The notes under the pieces: model-generated
What the model was told of the DNA's origin: nothing
What the model saw: the letters and a program-made list of their open reading frames with translations, nothing else
Database searches by the model: none
Program-made: the position numbers and the translations under genes
Shown here: one piece after another, positions 11,595 through 21,470 of the stretch
Numbering within the stretch: position 1 is the first letter of the stretch
Layout: every line of letters begins with the position of its first letter
From: Chlorocebus sabaeus
Lineage: Eukaryota > Chordata > Mammalia > Primates > Cercopithecidae
Assembly (NCBI RefSeq): GCF_047675955.1
Contig: NC_132917.1
Coordinates: 10,448,501 to 10,512,500 of the forward strand
Reading direction: 5' to 3'
Length of the DNA stretch: 64,000 bases

Positions 11595-12168
11595 GTGGGG
11601 CCCCTACCCTGCTCAGCGCCCCCACCCAACTCAGCCCTCCCAGCCTGCTCAGCTCCCCCAGCCTGCTCAGCCTCCTCAGCCCCCCAGCCTCCTCGGCCCC
11701 CCAGCCTCCTCAGCCACCCCAACCTCCTCAGCCCCCCAACCTCCTCAGCCCCCCAGCCTCCTCAGCCCCGCAGCCTCCTCAGCTCCCCCAACCTCCTCAG
11801 CCCCCCAGCCTCCTCAGCTCCCCAACCTCCTCAGCACCCCAGCCTCCTCAGCTCCCCAACCTCCTCAGCACCCCAGCCTCCTCAGCCCCCCAACCTCCTC
11901 AGCACTCCCAGCCTGCTCAGCCTCCTCAGCCCCCCAGCCTCCTCAGCACCCCCAGCCTCCTCAGCACCCCTAGCCTGCTCAGCCTCCTCAGCACTCCAGC
12001 CTCCTCAGCACTCCAGCCTCCTCAGCCCCCCAGCTTCCTCAGCCCCCCAGCCTCCTCAGCCCCTCAGCTTCCTCAGCCCCCCAGCCTCCTCAGTCCCACC
12101 AGCCTCCTCAGCACTCCAGCCTCTTCAGCCCCACAGCCTCCTCAGCGCCCCCAGCCTGCTCAGCCCCA
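11595..12168. repeat. Minisatellite, about 15-16-bp units, C-rich on plus
   Basis: About 35 imperfect copies of CAGCCTCCTCAGCCCC-type units alternate with variants carrying AACCTCCTCAG, CAGCCTGCTCAG and CAGCTTCCTCAG. Most units are 15 or 16 bp, so long frames stay open (for example 11391-12308 plus, rich in Ser, Pro, Leu and Ala). Their periodic composition reflects the repeat. No acceptor/donor pair encloses them. Confidence 0.95.
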
Positions 12169-13094
12169 TCTCACTCCTGGGGCCATCTGCTCACTTGATA
12201 TTTCCACTGTGGGGCTGCCGCGCCACTCCCCACCACCGGGGCCTCTCTCTGTCTGCACCCCGGAGGTCTCATGGGCACCTGTGGGGCTCGCCACCACCTG
12301 CTGAGTGAAGCAGGTGTGGATGGAAGATGAGGGAGCCAGCATGGGCAGCAGGTGGTCTGTGGGGATTGGAGAATAAGAAGGTGGCAGTGGGCAGGCTCTG
12401 TCAGGGAGGAAGGACCACAGAGCCACAGAGGCTGGCAGGGGCAGCAGAGAGCAGTGGGCTGGGGTGGGGGATCCATGTACAGGGAGCGAAGGGAGAGCTG
12501 GGACAGGGGCACCCGGGAGTCTCTGACCTGCCCTCCAAGTGGAGGGCAGCAGCTACAAGGGGAGCAGAAGGAGGGCCCCGGGTCCCAGGCAGCCTGGGCA
12601 GAAGAGCAGAGGCAGCCGCAGGTGCTGGCCTCGGGGTGAGGGCTGAGGCACAGTGGAAGGGTAGGATCCTGCAAGGACGCTTGGGAGGGCCACCTGGCAG
12701 GCCCTCGTTCTGCCCATGCAGGTGAGTCCTCGTGCCAAGTGCAGGCAATGTCCCGGAGGTGGCGGCCCATTGTGGGCCTTGTGGCAGCCCAGGGCCATCC
12801 GGCCCAGTGGGGCAGAGGGCAAAACCATGGCACCAGGAGTTGGCCTGGCATGGGCTGGAGCCTGCCTGTGTGATCCTCAGTTGCACGCCTGGGTGACCTC
12901 ACTTGTTCCTGCTGTGAGGAACACACTCAAACCCAGTGACTTTGAACAAGTGACGAAGGTGCTTCCTGACGGTTCTGGGTGAGATGGGGGGCGGTTCCCT
13001 CTGGAGGCACAGGTGGGACGGGCTCCATGCCTGTGCTGGGCACACAGCGGGCAGGGCACACCACCCCACTGAGGCCACATCACTTCTTCCTCCC
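12169..13094. other. GC-rich sequence, no gene established
   Basis: Several frames are open on both strands because of high GC. A good donor-like sequence, CAGGTGAGT, ends at about 12726, but no matching acceptor with a clear exon was found upstream. I therefore do not call a gene. Confidence 0.4.
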
Positions 13095-13300
13095 TTCCTT
13101 CGTGACATCTCCTGCTCCTCTCCTCCATCACAGCTCCCTCTGCCTTCCTTTATAAGGACAGTTGTGATTCTGCTCCGGGTCCATCCATATAACCCCAGGT
13201 CATCTTCCAGTCTCAATACCCTCAACCACGTCACTTCTGCAGATCCCTCGGCTGCTGGCCTCTTGGCTCCTGAGACTGTGGCCCAACATGGCACATAGGG
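13095..13300. mobile_element. Fragment of an old interspersed repeat, family not named
   Basis: 'Ttcctttataaggacagttgtgattctg' followed by 'ccatccatataaccccaggtcatcttcc' and 'cctcaaccacgtcacttctgcagatccc' matches the word order of a very common mammalian interspersed repeat that I remember but cannot name reliably. Confidence 0.45.
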
Positions 13301-13796
13301 ACTCAGGGAAAGGGCCTTTCAGGAGCTCTCTAGGGTGGCGTGGGGAGCCAGACAGAGGTGGGGGACTCAGGGGCTGCCCCCCAGGAAGCCGTCCCCAGCT
13401 GAGCCCTGTCGGGGAGCCTGCGGCTGAGGTAAGTTTGTCCTGAGCCCCAGGCAGGCTGTCTCCAGCCACAGTGAGGTCAAGCCAGGGCCTGGGGTTCTGG
13501 AAACTCCAGTGGGACCTTTGGGCTGTGGCAGGAGGGTTGTCTTGGGGAAACAGGGTGGTGGGGCTGGAGGCAAAATCCATTTCTGTAAATTGAGGAGTTG
13601 AAACTGACGGGTGTGGAAACCAATGGGGATTTTTAAATGAAGACATTGTAGGAGGGCATATCAGGCAGTGGGCCTCAGAAGGGACTGGAAAGGGAGTGCC
13701 AGAGACGGGGAGATCTTAGGGGCTGCTGCGATGTAGGTGAGAGTTGCCAAGGGCTGAGGGCAGCTGTGGTGGAGGAGCGGCAGCTGGAGGGTGTGG
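13301..13796. other. GC-rich sequence, no gene seen
   Basis: Single-copy-looking sequence. The overlapping minus-strand frames have no recognisable family and no paired splice sites. Confidence 0.4.
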
Positions 13797-14133
13797 AGGC
13801 CTGGCGGGAGACACAGTGACGGGGTAGGCGGGGGGAGACACAGTGACTGGGTAGAGGGGGGGAGACACAGTGACGGGGTAGAGGGGGGGAGACACAGTGA
13901 CTGGGTAGAGGGGGGGAGACACAGTGACGGGGTAGGCGGGGGGAGACACAGTGACGGGGTGGGGGGGGGACACAGTGACTGGGTAGAGGGGGGGAGACAC
14001 AGTGACGGGGTAGGGGGGGGAGACACAGTGATGGGGTGGGGGGGTCCGAGTGGGCGGAAGACACAGTAACGGGGTGGGGGGGGTCCAGGTGGGTGGGAGA
14101 CACAGTAACAAGGTGTTGGGGGGGTCCGGAGGG
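13797..14133. repeat. Minisatellite, 27-bp units with longer variants on the right
   Basis: About a dozen copies of GGGGGAGACACAGTGACGGG-type units. On the left, the unit is 27 bp and alternates GTGACGGGGT and GTGACTGGGT types. On the right (from about 14030), units are longer because each has an extra GTCCGAGTGGGCGG-like segment. The open frames through the array (His/Ser/Asp/Gly repeats on plus, Pro/Ser/Leu on minus) are repeat artefacts. Confidence 0.95.
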
Positions 14134-14274
14134 TTGCAAGGTGTGAGTGCAGATCCAGCACTCACTTTGTCTCTGGACCTCAGATGCCGGGACCTTGGTC
14201 TGTTCAATAACGGGGCAGGACCAGGTGATCACTAAGGTCCCTGGAAGTCCGGAGTTGTTGCTTTTGCCCCTGTG

Positions 14275-14646
14275 TTAGCCCATTCTTGCATTGCTACAAA
14301 GAAATACCTGAGACTGGGCAATTTATAAAGAGAACAGGTTTACTTGGATCACAGTTCTGCAGGCTGAACAGGAAGTGTGGCGCCGGCATCTGCTTCTGGT
14401 CAGGCTCCAGGAAGTTTCCAATCATGGTGGAAGGGGAGCCAGAGGAGGAGAGGGCAGAAGCACCACACTGTTCAACAGCCAGATGTCCCGTGGACTCCCA
14501 GAGCGAGAACACTCACATGTGGCAAGGGGAGCCGTTCATGAGGGAGCCACCTGCATGATCCAGCACCTCCTGCCAGGCCCCGCTTCCAACATTGGGATCA
14601 CATTTCAACATGAGATCTGGAGGGGACACACATCCAAACCACATCA
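14275..14646 (-). mobile_element. MaLR LTR (MST/THE-related), antisense
   Basis: It opens GTGTTAGCCCATTCTTGCAT, continues 'gagactgggcaatttataaagag', 'caatcatggtggaagg', 'gaacactcacatgtgg' and 'catttcaacatgagatctgg', and ends AACCACATCA. This is the reverse of an MST/THE-class LTR (TGATATGGTT...AACA) over nearly its whole length, so it is probably a solo LTR. Confidence 0.85.
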
Positions 14647-14659
14647 GCCGCATTTGCCG

Positions 14660-14850
14660 AGAACCGACCACACGCCAGGCCCAGTGCAGCCTCCTCATGT
14701 GCACGTCTTATTTAGATGGGACCACAGCCCTGTCAGGTGAACAGTGTTACCCGTTTTACAGATGAGCAGACCGAGGACCAGAGAGGCCCCGGAAGCTGTT
14801 CCCGCTGGTGATGGAGGGTTTGGGGCCGGGATTCACACTCCGTGCAGGAC
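14660..14850 (+). mobile_element. MIR element
   Basis: The MIR core is readable in order: 'ccgaccacacgccaggcccagtgc', 'acccgttttacagatgagcagaccgagg', 'gggattcacactcc'. The divergence is typical. Confidence 0.7.
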
Positions 14851-15419
14851 CCCGCGGTCTACTCGTGCTCGTGTCTCTTCATGTGAGAGAGGGAGACATC
14901 GCAGGGCAGCGGGACCAGCGCAAGAGGGAGCAGAGAGAGTTCCAGCTTCCCAGCCACCAGCGTTTCCCAGCCGCCCTGCATCTTGGCTTCATGGAAGGAG
15001 CCCTCCTGCGGGGCCCACCTCTTCTCCCTCCCTGCAAATGCGGGGGATCAAGGCCAGCTCAGTCTTATTTCAAGAAGTAAAGCAACAATGCTCCTCCAAA
15101 GCTGACTGGGGGGAGCAGCAGCAGTGCAGCATGTGGAGCTGCAAAAGGGGAGCTCTTGGGGTCCTAGACAAGCACCCCGAGGCTGGGGTCTCCAGGTAAG
15201 CCCCTGTAAGACCAGCCTTGGACTAGTCCCACATGGGGCGAGTGTTATTCTTCCTTCACAAGCAGTCACCAGGCCTGGCAAAATGTTGCACCACAAGGCT
15301 GCTGGCCAGCTAGGTGCCCTCCACTCACCAGATTCTCGGAATTTGCGAGGTCCTCCATTGCTAATAACAACAGGCCTGATCTGTTGAGAGCCCACCTGTG
15401 CCAGCCTGTGCCTTGCACA
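14851..15419. other. GC-rich sequence, no gene established
   Basis: A plus-strand frame (14744-15199) ends close to a good donor-like CCAGGTAAGCC at about 15193-15203. The frame begins inside a MIR, has no family resemblance and lacks a clear acceptor, so it is left uncalled. Confidence 0.35.
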
Positions 15420-15530
15420 ATTATTATCTGCATTTTATGCCAGTGAAAGCTGGGGCTCTGAGAAGCCAGAGCCGCATGGAGAGTACGTGGAGCTATGGAA
15501 TTTGAACCTCAGACAGTGCCAGGACAGTGC
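15420..15530 (+). mobile_element. MIR fragment
   Basis: 'Attattatctgcattttatgcc', 'gaagccagagccgcatgg' and 'ggaatttgaacctcag' follow the MIR core in order. Confidence 0.6.
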
Positions 15531-15759
15531 CCTGGCCCTCTGCCCTGCAGGAGCCCCTCGGCTGCTGGTAGCCTGAGATGCCTGCTGCCGGGCACCATGG
15601 CCTGCCACAGACAGATCCGGATGGAGAACTGAGTTGAGTTTGTGTCTCTGCAGGTCCAGAGACCCAACCTGGCCAGGCTTTCCACTGGAGAGAGGAACGC
15701 TGAGTCTGGATCCATGCTGGGGCTAGGTCCTTGCTGAGGCTCACAGTCAGACAGCACCA
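15531..15759. other. Unassigned GC-rich sequence
   Basis: A short interval between two MIRs. No repeat, exon or RNA gene was recognised. Confidence 0.4.
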
Positions 15760-15895
15760 CCTGCATCAGTGCTTTCCACACCTGATCTCCCCTGAGCCTC
15801 ATGACAACTATTATCCATTTGAAGAGGGGGAAACTGAGGCTTAGAAAGCTCAAGCAACCTGCCAAAAACCACGGGCGAGCGAGAACTCCCACGCA
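15760..15895 (+). mobile_element. MIR element
   Basis: 'Gcctcatgacaactattatccatttg', 'gggggaaactgaggcttagaaagc' and 'caacctgccaaaaacc' match the MIR core in order. Confidence 0.7.
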
Positions 15896-16204
15896 GGCCT
15901 TCCGGCTCCCTGTCCCGCCTCCTCCCACCATGCCCCAGAACCAGCACCCCCTGAGCGCTTGCTCGAGCCACAGTGAGATCCAGAACCCGGCTGGAGCCAG
16001 GCTTCGGCCAGGCCGTGGCCACGCTGCCCTCTGACAAGCCCGGGGCCTGTCCCAACAAGACTGAGGCCCGTGTGGAGACAACTGCACAGTCGTGACCGGT
16101 TGTCCTGACATACCTGCTAGCACCGCCTGAGGCTGGGAGGGCGCTAAGGAGAGCTGGCCGGCCTGCCCGCCTGCTGGGGCCGCACCTCCGGCGCCTAGGC
16201 TCCC
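15896..16204. other. GC-rich sequence, no gene seen
   Basis: GC-rich with scattered CpG, but not dense enough by eye to be a CpG island. It ends abruptly at the AT-rich segment to the right. Confidence 0.4.
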
Positions 16205-16440
16205 AGTTTGGCTGTTAAAGCCAAATTTTAGCTCCAAGTAAAAATGTGTCTGAGTATAAAGCTTTGAAGATACGGTTTCTTAATGAAAATGCTGAGTGAA
16301 GCCAATTAGACTGGCATGGGCAGTAATCACTATAATAAGGGTAATTGAGTTGGATTTATTATAGCTGACGATGGCTCTTTTCCCCTTAAGTAGAGAAAGA
16401 AAATAATTTACTGATATTAAAACATGATTGAAGTTTTCCT
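16205..16440. promoter_or_regulatory. AT-rich single-copy segment, candidate conserved noncoding element
   Basis: A sharp drop in GC occurs here without any recognisable transposon. Homeodomain-type TAAT cores cluster in 45 bp: CAATTAG at 16303-16309, GTAATCA at 16323-16329, ATAATAA at 16332-16338 and GTAATTG at 16341-16347. No open frame of note crosses it. The regulatory role is inferred from composition only; a decayed repeat is the alternative. Confidence 0.3.
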
Positions 16441-16511
16441 TCAAACCCCTGGGAAATGGCTCAGTTTCCGGGACTTCGTCTCAAATGTGAGGCTGGTGGG
16501 TAACAAGACAA

Positions 16512-16809
16512 TGGCCATCTTTTTTTTTTTTTTTTTTAAGAGTCTCATTGTCGCCCAGGCTGGAGTGCAGGCACAATCTCAGCTCACTGCAACCTCCGCC
16601 TCCCAGGTTCAAGCAATTCTCCTGCTCAGCCTCCCCAGTAGCTGGGATTACAGGCGCCTGCCACCATGCCCAGCTAATTTTGTATTTTCAGTAGAGATGG
16701 GGTTTCACCATATTGGTCAGGCTGGTCTCAAACTCCTGACCTCAGGTGATCTGCCTGCCTCGGCCTCCCAAAGTGCTGGGATTACAGGCATGAGCCACCG
16801 CGCCTGGCC
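16512..16809 (-). mobile_element. Alu (AluS-like), antisense
   Basis: The poly-T tail is followed by AGAGTCTCATTGTCGCCCAGG and the element runs to CACCGCGCCTGGCC. The target duplication is imperfect: ATGGCCATCTTT on the left and ATGGCCACCTTT on the right. The plus-strand frame at 16424-17005 runs through it and is not a gene. Confidence 0.95.
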
Positions 16810-16899
16810 TATGGCCACCTTTGGTGACTTGATTTTCTCAAGTGAGAGCTCTTCCTTCCGAAGCAGAATTGAATGCGGGAGAACTGGGGAGGAGGCAGC

Positions 16900-17135
16900 A
16901 AGGCCCACGGGACCAGCAGGACCTGGGGAGTCAGGCACTGTCATTTACCTGTGGGACTTGGATACGGTCCTCAGCCTCTCTGAGCCTAGGTTTCCTCGTG
17001 TGTAAAATGGGGATCAGAATACTGATACTGTAGGGTTTCTGGGGAAATGAAATGAAGCTAAAATACATGAAATTTGATTAAAGAAAATATATGACATGCC
17101 TGGCAAGAGGTGGACACTCAATAAATGTGAATAAC
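16900..17135 (-). mobile_element. MIR element, nearly complete
   Basis: In antisense order: 'ggacttggatacggtcctcagcctctctgagcc', 'cctcgtgtgtaaaatggggatcag', 'gacatgcctggcaagagg', 'acactcaataaatgtg'. Confidence 0.8.
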
Positions 17136-17675
17136 CTTTCCTAATAGCAGGAAGCTGTCTATGGAGAGAGCCCAGAGCTCTAAAAGGCCTGCTGTAGCAT
17201 ATTTTTAAGCGAGATAAAAATGTATTTCTCATTTCAGTAAAAGTCTACTGGTAAACAGTCCAGGGCTGGTGGTGTGGTAAATCCGCAGGGACCCAGGCCC
17301 CTTCTCTCTTGCTGCTCCACCATCCTCAGCAGGAAGCTTTCACTCATGGCCCAGTGTGGCTGCCGTGCTCCAGCCACTGTGTCCTATTTCCAGCTAGCAG
17401 AAGGGAGGAAGGGTTCTCTTTAAAGGACACTTCCTGGGAGTTACATGTAACGCATTGGGTTACAGACCTTTGGATAGAATTTGTCGCATGGTCCCACCCA
17501 GCAACCAGGAATTCTGAGGAACGTGGTCTTTATTCCAGCAGCCATGTGTCCAGATAAAGTTGAGGTCCTATTGCTAAGGACGAAGGGGAGGACTACTGCG
17601 GGAAATCAGGCCACCTCTGCCCCACTGTCCCATTTGACAGGTTGCCAGTGGGCTAAAGGGATAATGTACATAAAA
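17136..17675. other. Unassigned sequence, no gene seen
   Basis: No repeat family or exon is recognised. The frames at 17309-17557 and 17481-17696 (plus) have no motif, and the latter runs into an Alu tail. Confidence 0.4.
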
Positions 17676-17979
17676 CTCTTTTTTTTCTTTTTTTGAGACA
17701 GGGTCTTGCTCTGTCGCCCAGGCTGGAGTGCAGTGGTGTTATCTTGGCTCACTGCAACCTCTGCCTCTGGGTTCAAGCAGTTCTCCTGCCTCAGCCTCCC
17801 AAGTAGCTGGGACTACAGGCGCCTGCCACCACGCCCGGCTAAATTTTTTATTTTTTAAGTAAAGACGGGATTTCACCATATTGACCAGGCTGGTCTTGAA
17901 CTCCTGACCTCAGGTGATCTGCCCGCCTCAGCCTCCCAAAAGTGCTGGGATTACAGGCGTGAGCCACTGCGCCCTGGCA
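17676..17979 (-). mobile_element. Alu, antisense (left of a pair)
   Basis: A T-rich tail, then GAGACAGGGTCTTGCTCTGTCGCC, through both arms to GAGCCACTGCGCCCTGGC. It is followed 13 bp later by a second Alu in the same orientation. Confidence 0.95.
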
Positions 17980-17992
17980 TTTTACTTTATGT

Positions 17993-18278
17993 ATTTTTTT
18001 TGAGACAGAGTCTTGCTCTGTCACCCAGGCTGGGGTGCAGTGGTGTGATCTTGGCTCACTGCAACCTCTGCTTCCTGGGCTCGAATGATTCTCCTGCCTC
18101 CTGGGTAGCTGGGATTACAGGCACATGCCACCATGCCCAGCTATTTTTTGTATTTTAAGTAGAGATGGGGTTTCACCATGTTGGCCAGGCTGGTTTCGAA
18201 CTCCTGACCTCAAGTGACCCGCCTGCCTCAGCCTCCCAAAGTGCTGGGATTACAGGCGGGAGCCACCTTGCCCGGCCT
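17993..18278 (-). mobile_element. Alu, antisense (right of a pair)
   Basis: TTTTTTTTGAGACAGAGTCTTGC starts the tail side and the element ends GCCACCTTGCCCGGCC. It is a tandem same-orientation partner of the preceding element, a configuration prone to unequal recombination. Confidence 0.95.
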
Positions 18279-18473
18279 CAGCTGCATTTTAAATGGGCTG
18301 TTTGGCACGCTGGACGTTGCTGTGAGCAGTCTCTGTTTCTGGAGGCCGCCACAGCTGCAGCTCTCCTCCTTGAGGCCTTTGCTCTGCCCTCTCCCCTGGG
18401 AGGGGGTTTCTCATTTATTCTTCCCCCAGGGCCTCTTGGGCCTGGACTGTAGAGAAGGACACAGATGACTTTG

Positions 18474-18550
18474 CTGGGCGACCTGGAAACCTGGGGAGTA
18501 GATGATGCTCAGAGATGCCAGTCAGGCCAAGAACGAGGAACCAAGGAGGG
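18474..18550 (+). repeat. Paralogous segment, copy 1
   Basis: The text CTGGGCGACCTGGAAACCTG through ATGCCAGTCAGGCC and AAGAACGAGGAACC closely resembles 20418-20496. Shared words include AACCTGGGG, TGCTCAGAG and AGGCCAAGA. It is either an old local duplication or two copies of an unrecognised repeat. Confidence 0.7.
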
Positions 18551-19071
18551 CCAGGCTCTGGTCCCAGCTCCAGGCCTCAGTCTCCCGACCTGTACAATGG
18601 AAGGGTTGGGCTCTGCTTCCAGGGCTCTTCGCTGGGACTGCAGGGACTCGGGGTGCCCTGCTACTGAGAGGCACTGAGAGGCTGAGCGGAGGCTAGAGAT
18701 GCAGAACAGGCTCACCGGCCCGGCGCGCTCAGGCCGCTCACTCAGCTCCCTTTAATCAGATCTGTTTGCTTGCCTGTTCCCAATCTACTCCTATCTAAGC
18801 GTCTCCAAGCCGCAAGAGCATGCTCCTTCCCGCAGCTGATTCGTGGCCTCTCTGAGTCACCCCACGTTTCCTCCCAGATGTGTGGGTAGGCCTGACTCCC
18901 CCCTGGTGGCCTCAGCGGTGTGTCCCTCAGGGATGCAGACAATGGGGTCTCCCTGGGGAGTTCTGGGTCTTGGGGCTGAAGAGGAAGCAAGGTGGTGGGG
19001 ACAGACCCCAGGGGACGTGGAATGCAGAGCCGCCATGGCTCTGAGAATTATTCCTAGAAAAGGCACCTCCC
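18551..19071. other. GC-rich sequence, no gene seen
   Basis: A MIR-like phrase (CAGTCTCCCGACCTGTACAA) at about 18580-18600 suggests a degraded MIR on minus. The rest is unassigned. Confidence 0.4.
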
Positions 19072-19200
19072 AGGCCAGGTGTGGTGGGGCGCACCTATAG
19101 TCCCAGCTCTGCTGGAGGCTAAGGTTGGGGCAGGAGGTGGGGATATTATTTGAGCCCAGAGCTCAAGAACAGCCTGGGAAACACAGCGAGACCAAATAAG
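19072..19200 (+). mobile_element. FLAM-like fossil Alu monomer
   Basis: CAGGCCAGGTGTGGTGGGGC, then a monomer 'gtcccagctctgctggaggctaagg', 'ttgagcccagagctcaagaacagcctggg' and GCGAGACC. Only one arm is present with no second monomer, as in 7SL-derived FLAM. Confidence 0.7.
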
Positions 19201-19354
19201 AGGGTTTAGATGAAAAGGGTGGGGCCAGCACTCCCAGCAGCCCACAGATCACCATCCCTTCGTTCCCTGTTTTTCACCCCCCACTCCCCGCTTGCATCAC
19301 CCTGGGAAGATTCTTGCTTGCATGTTTACTATTTTTTCTAATTACAAAAAGAAG

Positions 19355-19662
19355 GCAGCTGGGTGCTTTGGCTCAAGCCTGTAATCCCAGCACTTTGGGA
19401 GGCCCAGGCAGGTGGATCACCTGAGGTTAGGAGTTCAAGACCAGCCTGGCCAACATGGTGAAACCCCATCTCTACTAAAAATACAAAAATTAGCTGGGCG
19501 TGGTGGTGCTTGCCTGTAATCCTAGCTACTCGGGAGGCTGAGGCAGGAGAATCGCTTGAACCCAGAGGCGGAGGTTGCAGTGAGCTGAGATGTCACCATT
19601 GCACTCCAGTGTGGGGGACAAGAGTAAAACTCCATTTCAAAACAAAAGGAAAAAAAAAAAGA
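19355..19662 (+). mobile_element. Alu, full length
   Basis: GCTGGGTGCTTTGGCTCAAG starts the left arm. Both arms and the A-rich tail are present and end near 19660. Confidence 0.95.
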
Positions 19663-19947
19663 GTGCTTTAATCACAGGGTTTTTGTTGAGATAACATGAT
19701 CCCTTCTTGCCAGTTTAAGAAAAAAGGTACGTATCACAGGGTACTGGCTGACACATCTGGCTTCTGGGCTGCCAGGGAACTGGTTTGGATGCCGTCTATC
19801 CTCCTTGTCCCTTCCCCATCATCTTTCAGGACTGAGCCCAAGGGGTTCTGCAGCACGGCCAGGAGTCCGTGCAGCAGGTGCTGGCATCAGCTGGTCATAC
19901 ACAGCGCCCTGAAACCCAGCTCAGATTTATCCTCCCTGGTCTTCTGG

Positions 19948-20395
19948 TGTTTTGGGCTGAGTTATATCCCCCTGAAAAAGACCGTTTGAAGTCCTAATCC
20001 CTAGTGCCTCCGAATGCAATTCTTATTTGGATTAAGCTCATTACAGAAGTGATTTGTTGGGATGAGGTCATACTGGAGTAGGCTGGACCCCTAATTCCAT
20101 ATGACTGGTGTCCTTAGAAGAAGAGGAGACACAGACACGCAGGGAGACAGAAGCAGGGACTGCAGGGATGTGCCTGCAACCCAAGGAATGCTGAGGACTG
20201 CTGACCACCACTGGGCACTGAAAGAGGCAGTGAGGGACTCTCCCCCACAGCTTCAGAAGGGGCGTGGCCCTGCTGACACCTTGATTTTGGACTTCGAGCC
20301 TCCAGAACTGAGACAATATACATTTCTGTTGCTTAAGACTCCTAGTCTGTGGCACTTTCTGGTGACAGCCCTAGGGAAAGCCGTAGGGATCCTCT
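19948..20395 (+). mobile_element. MaLR LTR (MLT1A/B-like), sense
   Basis: Begins TGTTTTGGGCTGAG. It continues 'agtcctaatccctagtgcctccgaatg', 'gatgaggtcatactggagtagg', 'tatgactggtgtccttagaagaagagg', 'ctgctgacaccttgattttggactt', 'gcctccagaactgagacaata' and 'cagccctaggg'. Near-complete, so probably a solo LTR. Confidence 0.8.
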
Positions 20396-20417
20396 GGTAG
20401 GACATGAGGGTGGGCTT

Positions 20418-20496
20418 TCTGGGCAGCCTGGGAACCTGGGGGTGGGTGGGTGGTGCTCAGAGGTGCCAGTTAGGCCAAGACCGAGGGGCCGGGAGG
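20418..20496 (+). repeat. Paralogous segment, copy 2
   Basis: It resembles 18474-18550 (CTGGGCAGCCTGGGAACCTG, then GTGCTCAGAGGTGCC, then AGGCCAAGACCGAGG) but includes an extra GGTGGGTGG. It lies 1.95 kb from copy 1 in the same orientation. Confidence 0.7.
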
Positions 20497-21171
20497 GCGG
20501 TGCAGCAAGGGGAGGGGAGTGAGCGCCAGCTTACCTGTGCCTTCAGGACCTTCTCAAGCCCAGCCGTGCACATGCCACCTCCCTGATGACTAACTGCTGC
20601 CGAGCACACCCAGCCTGTGGCTCTCTGGCTCACACCAGGCTCAGTTTGAGACGCAGAGCTCGTGATCACGGTCACTTGGTGTCCCTGTGGTTGACGTTTA
20701 GCCTCAGAGATGTTTGTGAAGTGCATCGTTTCTTGCTGATGAGTGTGGCTTTGCTCTGTCGCCCAGCACCTGTGCTGTGATGCCTTCGTAGGGGCTGGTC
20801 TCGGACCCCCATTGCTTTCACGAACACTTGAAGCATTCCTGGCTCTGCGGGACCATCAGCTCCCAGCTGGTTCTGCTCACCCCTGGATCCTGCTGCCTGT
20901 TTCAGTCACACGCCCACCCTTCCCTTTGAAATCAGACAGCCCATTTCAATGGCATAGATCCTACAGCTGTCCTGGCTTAGAGAGGACAGTCACATGCACA
21001 CTGACTCCAGAGTGTTGAAAACTTGTACCATAAAATGGCACTAATTTTGCTATAGTTACACCATAGTAATAAAATCTGTCCATTCTAAAATTATTCCTTT
21101 CTTCCTAAGCCTAATAGTCTCAAATCCATTCTCACATATATTCCCCAAGTTTTTTATCAATTAATTAATTT
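20497..21171. other. Unassigned sequence, no gene seen
   Basis: No repeat family or exon is recognised. It becomes AT-rich from 21010, before the next Alu. Confidence 0.4.
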
Positions 21172-21470
21172 ATTTATTTTATTTTTAGATGGACTCTCAT
21201 TCTGTCACCCAGGCTGGAGAGCAGTGGCACAATCTCGGCTCACTGCTGCAACCTCTGCCTCCCAAGTTCAAGCGATTCTCCTGCCTCAGCCTCCCAAGTA
21301 GCTGGGACCACAGGTGTGCACTGCCACACCCTGCTAACTTCTGTATTTCTAGTAGAGACAGGGTTTCACCATGTTGGCCAGGCTGGTTTTGAACTCCTGG
21401 CCTCAGGTGATCCACCTCTCTTGGCCTCCTAAAGTGCTGGGATTACAGGTGTGAGCCACTATGCCTGACA
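21172..21470 (-). mobile_element. Alu, antisense
   Basis: The tail side is TTTATTTTATTTTTAG then ATGGACTCTCATTCTGTCACC. It runs to CACTATGCCTGACA. It is fairly diverged and so of older age. Confidence 0.9.

Noticed and set aside
11391..12308. 305- and 267-codon Ser/Pro/Leu frames
   Set aside because: Periodic translation of a 15-16-bp minisatellite, with similar frames open in parallel. No exon signals enclose them.
12600..12726. Exon ending at the strong donor CAGGTGAGT
   Set aside because: No convincing acceptor, no recognisable protein and no codon bias. An isolated donor match is expected by chance in GC-rich DNA.
13797..14133. Regularly spaced direct repeats considered as a CRISPR-like array
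   Set aside because: Repeats are contiguous with no unique spacers, no cas genes are present, and the genome is primate. It is a minisatellite.
14744..15199. Exon ending at CCAGGTAAG
   Set aside because: The frame begins inside a MIR, has low-complexity composition and shows no acceptor or family similarity.
16424..17005. 193-codon plus-strand frame
   Set aside because: The core is Alu-derived (AGITGMSHRAWP type). No support for exonisation was seen.
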